From assembly GCF_010015445.1 (NCBI RefSeq), contig NC_053127.1:23104745-23168744 (forward strand): a stretch of DNA of 64,000 nt, written 5' to 3'. The notes beneath the pieces were generated by a model. It was not told the DNA's origin, searched no databases, and worked only from the letters and a program-made list of their open reading frames with translations. Each line of letters begins with the position of its first letter. The first letter of the stretch is position 1. This document shows, in pieces, positions 59,727 to 64,000 of the stretch. The DNA comes from Perca fluviatilis (Eukaryota > Chordata > Actinopteri > Perciformes > Percidae). The translations under genes and the position numbers were made by a program.

Positions 59727-61184
59727 CCTCAGGTCTGGTACCAGAAGGGGTTCTTCCCATCAGAGCCCGTGTTTGTGCCGTCACCTGATGCTGTGGAGGA
59801 GGATGATGGTGTCATCCTGTCTGTGGTTCTCACCCCTTCACAGGTAAGACTGTTTCTCTGTTTCTGAAGATGTACAGCAACTGTAGGAGAGTGCACATGA
59901 AGAGAACTGTAATCATTTGTCAAAAGTTTAGTATTGAAAGTGCTGGTTGTTTTACATCAGTGTTATAATGTGCCATTTTATACAGTGTATATCTTTAACT
60001 TGAGAGTTGCAGTTGCATAGGGTTTCTTGCATTTTAGTTACCACCAGGTGGCAGACCTGAGCTCTGTTCGTTTTCTCTTCCAAGTCTTATTAACTCCAGG
60101 CAAGGCAAGGCAGCTGTATTTGTATAGCAAATTTCAGCAACAAGGCAAATCAAAGTGCTTTACATAAAACATTAAAGAGAAGTTACAACAATTAAAAATA
60201 TAAAAACCGCTACAGACATGAAAATGAAATACAAGAACAAAAGTTACAGTGACGTGTAAGAAATGGACTATTACTTAAATTAAGCAAAATAAAACATAAA
60301 AGTTTCCAGCATTGATTTTAAAGAAGTGAGATTTGCAGCAGAACTGCAGTTTTCTGCCAGTTTGTTTCAGATACATGGTGCATAAAAACTGAACGTTGCT
60401 TCTCCATGTTAAGTTCTGACTCTGCTGGGGACAGAAAGCAGACCTGTCCCAGACGACCTGAGCTGTCTGGGTGGTTCATAATGTAGCAGCAGATCAGAAA
60501 AGTATTTTGCTTTATAAACCAACAGAAGTATTTTGAAATCAATCCTTTCTTTTCAGAGTGTAGAATGTAAAAGAGAGTGAGCCATCTTGAGGTGTTGTTC
60601 TTGTGCTCCTTCCTGACAGCATGTTGTGCTTCAGTGTATTATTAATCTTCACTATGCGGTTTCTGTAAAAATAAATCAAGTGGTAAGTAAGTTTATTTAT
60701 ATAGCCTCTTTTAAGAGCAGCTGTCGCAAAGTGCTTCACAATAAAAGACAAATAATCAGACATGAAATGCAGACATATAAAGAAGGTCGAAGGAGAAATA
60801 CAGCTAAAAATGAATCTGTGTCGTGATCAGCAGTAGTTTGATATAGTCTGTCAATCAGCACTGTGGAAGACAGAGAGTGTGCGGAGCAAATTCAAAATAT
60901 TTCTAATATGGCAAATTCAATTTGTCCTCTTCCTTTCCGATAAATAGCAGCATGTTTTTGAACAGTACCTGTGCCACTTTTGTCAAACACTCACACGTTA
61001 TTTAATACAATGTGTTGGTGCTCTCTGTGGTTTTTGATAGTTATTCCACCAAACTTTTTCTCTCCAGGATAAAGGAACATTCCTCCTGGTTTTGGATGCA
61101 AAGACATTTGAAGAGCTGGCAAGAGCCAGCGTGCCTGTTAACATGGCGTATGGCTTCCATGGCACCTTCAACGCTTCTGCATAA
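49171..61184 (+). CDS. bco2: beta-carotene oxygenase 2-type dioxygenase (12 exons, complete)
   Basis: Coding exons: 49171-49213, 50520-50724, 50824-51035, 51516-51631, 51784-51886, 52096-52224, 52328-52488, 52601-52768, 54397-54534, 58555-58737, 59733-59843, 61068-61184. They total 1686 nt, 561 codons plus stop, all GT-AG, all phases consistent. Carotenoid oxygenases are Fe(II) beta-propellers. The four iron histidines are H207 (ATAHPH), H267 (YYHSF), H338 (FHQINAF) and H554 (GFHGTF). [25 protein letters not shown] and FRHLVGDSL favour BCO2 (9',10' cleavage of carotenoids, giving apo-10'-carotenals) over BCO1 or RPE65. The first ATG is used; Met6 (49186) is an alternative. The short insertion found at the exon 3/4 junction in a human BCO2 form is absent. 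No clear mitochondrial presequence is visible. The a/b paralogue cannot be assigned. Intron 9 holds an LTR element, and intron 10 is bounded by (TG)n. Confidence 0.94.
53137..53831. mobile_element. Harbinger-like MITE in bco2 intron 8
   Basis: The ends are GGCTACGTTCACACCGCAAG and, inverted, GGCTACGTTCAGACTGCAGG; the first 11 bp match. TTT flanks both sides (53134-53136 and 53832-53834), in keeping with the 3-bp target of PIF/Harbinger elements. About 695 bp; the interior is GC-rich near 53520-53700 and non-coding. Confidence 0.65.
54034..54056 (+). repeat. short interstitial TTAGGG tract
   Basis: Nearly four tandem TTAGGG units in bco2 intron 8, followed by two related GCCTTGAAGT-CGACGGT blocks (54059-54105). 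Confidence 0.9.
54794..54867. repeat. long near-perfect hairpin in bco2 intron 9
   Basis: 54794-54820 and 54841-54867 pair perfectly over 27 bp. After one mismatch (54821 with 54840) a further 7 bp pair (TTAAGTA with TACTTAA), leaving a GGTG loop. The total is 34 of 35 pairs over 74 nt. It is AT-rich with no target duplication noticed. Confidence 0.9.
55320..55368 (-). pseudogene. LINE relic, part split off by the LTR element
   Basis: The minus strand reads [12 protein letters not shown], a conserved LINE C-terminal block that should follow the RYLGV block found at 58341-58430. The LTR element lies exactly between them. Confidence 0.7.
55374..55841 (-). repeat. 3' LTR (element orientation)
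   Basis: 468 bp; differs from the other LTR at six positions by eye. On the minus strand it contains a TATTTAA promoter-like box and an ATTAAA near its end that may act as a poly(A) signal. Confidence 0.92.
56183..57574 (-). CDS. Pro-rich repeat ORF of the LTR element
   Basis: 463 codons, low complexity. The N-terminal part is diverse, then come tandem PDSPLTCS and related blocks, LAS-x-LP-x-SRLASS blocks, [14 protein letters not shown] blocks and long runs of [12 protein letters not shown]. No catalytic motif, zinc knuckle or membrane segment is seen. It overlaps the 154-codon frame upstream in a different register, so a frameshift may separate two parts of one former gene. Whether it is translated is doubtful; tandem repeats of multiples of three keep both strands open. 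Confidence 0.35.
   Translation of the reverse strand: MRALSASLPLYRLPQKSHRTAQTLPGQRMPPTTSSPMKEPAWLSSQGPVEAVDGGRDMRHVPNQPLIGPEPKLPSGPEPDLTWVPEPGPTCVPDSPLTCSRPDSPLTCSRPDSPPTCGSPDPGPTCGSPDSGLTCSPFPDPRPASGLSDSQLASSLPDFPLARDLSEPRLASNVPEFRLASTLPGSRLASSSPEHRPAGSTPDSQLAGSLSNVPEPSSIPEFSGVSGVPELSGVPKLPSVPALPSTPVTLPVSGSHETASGTLPASGTTSGTLPVSGASGTAPGTAPGTAPGTLPVFGAPETAPKTVPVSVPVTVPVSVPVIVPVFVTVPVSIPVTVPVSVPVTVPILVPVTVPILVPVTVPVFLLVTVPVSVPFPIRVPITFPASKAKSVPSVSERVLSLSGPVLSESVLSSSVLPQSVSSESVLSTSVLTQAVSFEPVPSKTVCPVRVCPVCVCPVRVCSV
57387..57851 (-). CDS. MDPAE… leader ORF of the LTR element
   Basis: 154 codons beginning 16 nt inside the 5' LTR. The start MDPAE is shared with Gag proteins of many fish Ty3/gypsy-type elements as I recall. 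The following [20 protein letters not shown] could be the relic of a Gag N-terminus. The rest is Ser/Pro-rich. No nucleocapsid knuckle. Confidence 0.4.
   Translation of the reverse strand: MDPAERLLCTKKVLEFGWTVRCLLCSEPYRRPPFLEKLAIQRQWLSERPWVSHFVPQLEGFKHQLECFLQATSSDSPTTSLPPPQSVNTVAVGACFVSQPATLPASPEISSDCSDATRSAYAPNHQQSYEGTRLAVFTGTRGGRGRRKGHAPCP
57868..58335 (-). repeat. 5' LTR (element orientation)
   Basis: 468 bp, same length as its partner with no gaps. Differences include CGAGG for CAAGG and GACATTTG for GACGTTTG near its plus-strand left edge. Confidence 0.92.
58341..58430 (-). pseudogene. LINE relic, other part
   Basis: The minus strand reads [19 protein letters not shown] then ITEGLS, a conserved LINE post-RT block. 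It continues across the LTR insertion into 55320-55368. Confidence 0.75.
58738..58831 (+). repeat. (TG)n tract starting at the intron 10 donor
   Basis: The first GT is the splice donor itself (CTCAAG|GTGTGTGTGT). The pure tract is followed by GTGC/GTGCG variants. Confidence 0.95.
59138..59170 (+). repeat. (TG)n microsatellite
   Basis: Pure TG tract directly before the LINE 3' fragment. Confidence 0.95.
59171..59480 (+). pseudogene. LINE 3'-end fragment between (TG)n tracts
   Basis: The frame gives [20 protein letters not shown] and [14 protein letters not shown], resembling the C-terminus of a fish non-LTR element protein, then a short 3' UTR ending AATAAAGTATATAAAA, then (TG)n. The 5' part is absent, as expected of a truncated LINE insertion. 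Confidence 0.6.
59333..59674 (+). repeat. 171-bp tandem duplication of the LINE 3' end
   Basis: GGGGACAAACAGTTGACAAC begins at 59333 and again at 59504; the copies look identical through AAGTATATAAAATG. The boundary lies in TG repeats (59481-59503), suggesting unequal exchange or slippage there. Confidence 0.93.
59652..59725 (+). repeat. (TG)n tract at the intron 10 acceptor
   Basis: About 37 TG units ending 7 nt before exon 11 (TGTGACCTCAG|GTC), where the polypyrimidine tract would normally lie. Confidence 0.95.
60105..60760. repeat. dispersed fish repeats in bco2 intron 11
   Basis: GCTGTATTTGTATAGCAAAT followed by CAAAGTGCTTTACATAAAA (60110-60170) and TTTATTTATATAGCC … AAAGTGCTTCACA (60692-60743) are two copies of a LINE-tail-type motif common in fish. 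The stretch between (about 60350-60500) matches a repeat I have seen often in teleosts. Confidence 0.6.
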
Positions 61185-61226
61185 ACCTGTTTCGGTTACA
61201 TTTAAAGTGTTTCTGGAATGACTATA

Positions 61227-61232
61227 AATAAA
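61227..61232 (+). terminator. bco2: bco2 polyadenylation signal
   Basis: AATAAA 43 nt after the bco2 stop codon. Confidence 0.65.
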
Positions 61233-62361
61233 ACAAAACCTAATGCAGTGCTAATCATTATAACCACTATATTGCTGATGGTATGAAGTTACTGCACTGT
61301 ATATGAAGATAGATGCAGTTTTCTGTTACTGACTGAATAGTTTCTGTTACTAACTGCATGTTTTTCTAAACTAGTTTGCAGTAACATTACAGTAATGGCA
61401 TTAAGAGCCTTAACAAACTTAAATATACTCAGAATATTGTGAATGATATTACTTTCATGCCAACCTGAAACTGGTACTCAGGAGTTATTATACTGTAGAC
61501 ATCAAGCCTGTGATTTTCAGGTTGCATGACCCTCCAACCACTCAAGTGCCAAATGAACATTTTCTTCAAACATTTTTTTGATACTCGAATGTTTATTTTT
61601 TTTTACAGGTTTGACTTTTATACACTACTAAAATAAAATTTGTTAAATGTGTACCTCTGTCTGAACGGTCAAGTGTGTTTACAAAGTTTTGCATTGTCTG
61701 TGCATCCTACACACATCAAAATTGAAAAGCTAATGTTGAAATGTGAAATGTGCTAACATATGAAAACAGCTGTTTTATGTGTAGCTTTATAATTTATATT
61801 GCATCAATATAAAGACAGAAAAAAGATAGCTATATTATGTTTTGAATCTCCAGATAGCTCTTATTGGGAGTTTTACACTAAAGTGTAAATAATCAGGTCA
61901 AGTGATCATCATCACTAGATTTAACTTCCACATTCTTCTTACTGCCTTTGCGCTGTTAGTCATTGAATTAGAATTTCTATACTTCCAATCTTTTCTTTTC
62001 CCCACAATTTACACAGAAAAAATTATATTAAATCAAATTTCACACTATTTTTGAGTCAGATTTGTCTTTTAAAAAAGGATGAAGAATTTCAATGCTCAGA
62101 GCAAAATATTGGATTTTCATTAATAATATTGTCTCAGGCTAAGTATTCAAGCACAATTGAGGAGTTCTGTTTCACAACATGGATTAATCCCCAGTAAGCG
62201 TGCTAACGACCCTGCAGCACATGATAAATCAATGCAAATATTACACTAACATTAATTAACATTAAACGATCACAGTGGTCGCTGGCAATTTTGTTTTGCT
62301 AATATGGAAACATGGAAACTGAATGCTGTAGGTACTCAATGTGACTCATTACATAGATAGA
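61233..62361. other. intergenic, downstream of bco2
   Basis: AT-rich; no gene, RNA or delimited repeat supported. Confidence 0.55.
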
Positions 62362-62575
62362 TAGATTTTTATTGATCCCACAAAAATGGGAAATAACGGT
62401 GTTGCAGCAGCAAAATATCACACAGCTCACATACAGAGTATACATTAAATAATAGGAAACAATATACATTAAATAATTGAATACTACACAAGCAATATTT
62501 AAAATATATACAATATGTAAATAAAATGTACAACTGTTTCAATAAGTTGGGGAGTAAAAATACATAAAACATACT
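62362..62575 (-). repeat. fish LINE tail fragment
   Basis: GATAGATAGATTTTTATTGATCCC-type sequence (split here as GATAGATAGA and TTTTTATTGATCCC) is the familiar 3' end of a fish LINE read on the minus strand. The A/T-rich remainder is probably its decayed UTR. Confidence 0.55.
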
Positions 62576-63189
62576 GTATGTTCATTAGGCAAATATAAGA
62601 GTGTTCTGAATTAGAGCTAAAAATACATGCATTATTATAGGTTTAAATGAATATAATACACATTTATTTTAATACACATATAAAAGTTGTGCTTAAATAT
62701 GGTCCCAATTGTTACTCCCTTGTTCCACTATACCTACATTTAAGTAGAAACCATCATATGACCCCCCTCCACACACACACACACACACGATCACACACAA
62801 ACGGCAAACCAATAAAATATGTGCTAAATGAGTTTTTTCGCCTGCTGTAAGAAATCCACACATCAACCACTAGAGGTCAGCACAAGACGCCCTTTCAGCT
62901 GCTGTCAGAGTCGTGCCCTAAATCTGTAGTCAGGAACTGAACTCACTACCTGACCAAGATTTGTTAATAAAAATGTCAACTACAGAAAAGAAAATAAGGC
63001 AGAAAGAAAAGCTATTGCATGATGCTTTGTCTTGTTTGTGTGCAACTGGACAACAGGAAGTCCCTGGGTTTGTGAACAGTGCAACTTGTCCCTTCAGTGA
63101 GCGTGTTGCACTCTCTGTATTGTGTCCCCTCATAAACAGCAGCCCATTCTGCTTTCAGATGCATGATTGGGAATCTTAACCGATCCACT
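62576..63189. other. intergenic; short (CA)n at 62772-62788
   Basis: No gene supported. Confidence 0.5.
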
Positions 63190-63345
63190 TTCTGGCTCAT
63201 ACAACCGTTTGAACAAAGGGGTGAGGCAGGAGCAACGTCTTTGAAGGAGGCGGGCTTAACATGGGCACACTGGCTATAAGAGAGATTAAACCTGTGACCT
63301 TCTCACAATTGGACAGTCTGTAACCGCCAGCCCACCCTGCCACTT
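63190..63345 (-). mobile_element. tRNA-derived SINE
   Basis: The minus strand starts GGCAGGGTGGGCTGGCGGTTA (A-box region) and has AAGGTCACAGGTTTAATCTC (B-box-like GGTTTAATC), the order and spacing of a tRNA-derived SINE head. The tail is unclear. Confidence 0.55.
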
Positions 63346-64000
63346 GAAAAACATACTGCAAACACAGTAGGAGCCTGGCATTGAACCTCACAGGGGTTAT
63401 TTCCAAGTCTGTGACCTTAACTTAATTTTTTATTTTTACTGACTTGAGACAGAATGGAAAAAAACAAAGACAATTGACAAAATTAATTTGGGCTATTCAA
63501 GAGTAAACTTGAAGAAAGTAAAAGAACGATAAGCAAAAAATAAAAAGAGTTGGAATAAATCAAAAACGATGGATTAAAGCAGATGATTAACTAAAGCTTC
63601 CTAATTCACTTTTTAGGCTGCGTGTGGCCGGAGAACAGATGTGCATTTCCATAGAGAAGTGAACAAAAGGGAAATGAAAAAAAAAGAAGAAAAAAACTCT
63701 CTGTGTGTTCCTGACAGCCGGTTAAAGCAACAGGAACCAAACTCTTAAGAGAAAACCTCTAAATCTTACATTTTATTTCTAGCCAATTTTACGTTTTCAA
63801 AGTTTTAGGTCTGCCTTTGGAGTACAGAACATGATTAATGCATTACGGTACATTATATTAGAACAAAGGTGATTTCCAGAAGTCAAAATGGATTTCATGA
63901 ACCGTACACTAGTTTATGGTGTTTACTGAGTTCCACAACAAGTACTTCTGAGTGCAATATTCCCCTCAATCAATACATTAGTACACTAATATACACCAAC
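63346..64000. other. intergenic, nothing recognised
   Basis: AT-rich; no supported gene. Confidence 0.5.

Noticed and set aside
63190..63345. Functional tRNA gene
   Set aside because: Only promoter-box resemblance; the acceptor and anticodon arms do not form. It fits a tRNA-derived SINE.

Overview
The window is vertebrate nuclear DNA, almost certainly from a ray-finned (teleost) fish. Genes have many short GT-AG exons, the DNA between them is AT-rich, and the repeats are the typical fish mix: Tc1-like, hAT-like and TTAA-flanked MITEs, fish LINE tails, tRNA-derived SINEs and long (TG)n tracts. No bacterial-style operon, CRISPR array or virus is present.

Two complete, apparently functional protein-coding genes can be assembled exon by exon. 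The first is a sorting nexin 19 orthologue (snx19) on the minus strand: 11 coding exons, 36683 down to 30312, 911 codons plus stop, with every splice phase closing. The second is a carotenoid oxygenase of the BCO2 type (bco2) on the plus strand: 12 coding exons, 49171 to 61184, 561 codons plus stop, with all four iron-binding histidines. They are transcribed away from each other and lie about 12.5 kb apart.

Layout. 1-30 kb holds no certain gene. It has a decayed Tc1-like transposon (3734-5365), a series of MITEs, one unexplained Ser/Arg/Gln-rich candidate exon (14076-14561, minus), a 5.6-kb foldback element (15648-21284) that itself carries a 2.1-kb insertion, a MITE made of two paired hairpins (22041-22340), a decayed LINE reverse transcriptase (24160-25460), and two weak candidate exons near 27 kb. 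30-38 kb is snx19. 38-45 kb holds a 64-bp minisatellite, a THAP-domain gene relic and a large inverted duplication (39584-41130 and 43195-44964). 45.3-49.05 kb looks like a CACTA/EnSpm-type element with dense palindromic subterminal repeats and a DUF4806-like gene remnant; it ends about 120 bp before the bco2 start codon. 49-61 kb is bco2. Its introns carry a Harbinger-like MITE, an interstitial telomere-like tract, a near-perfect long hairpin, a young non-autonomous LTR retroelement (5-bp target duplication, LTRs about 1.3% diverged) inserted into an older LINE relic, and (TG)n tracts that touch both splice sites of intron 10. 61-64 kb has only repeats.

snx19 and bco2 have no known functional link: one is an endosome/ER membrane protein, the other a carotenoid-cleaving enzyme. 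The main interest is the layered transposon history. No new biological system could be demonstrated. The strongest unexplained items are the foldback element, the palindromic element next to the bco2 promoter, the paired hairpins with compensatory changes, and a 26-bp copy of distant DNA spliced in frame into the Tc1-like transposase.
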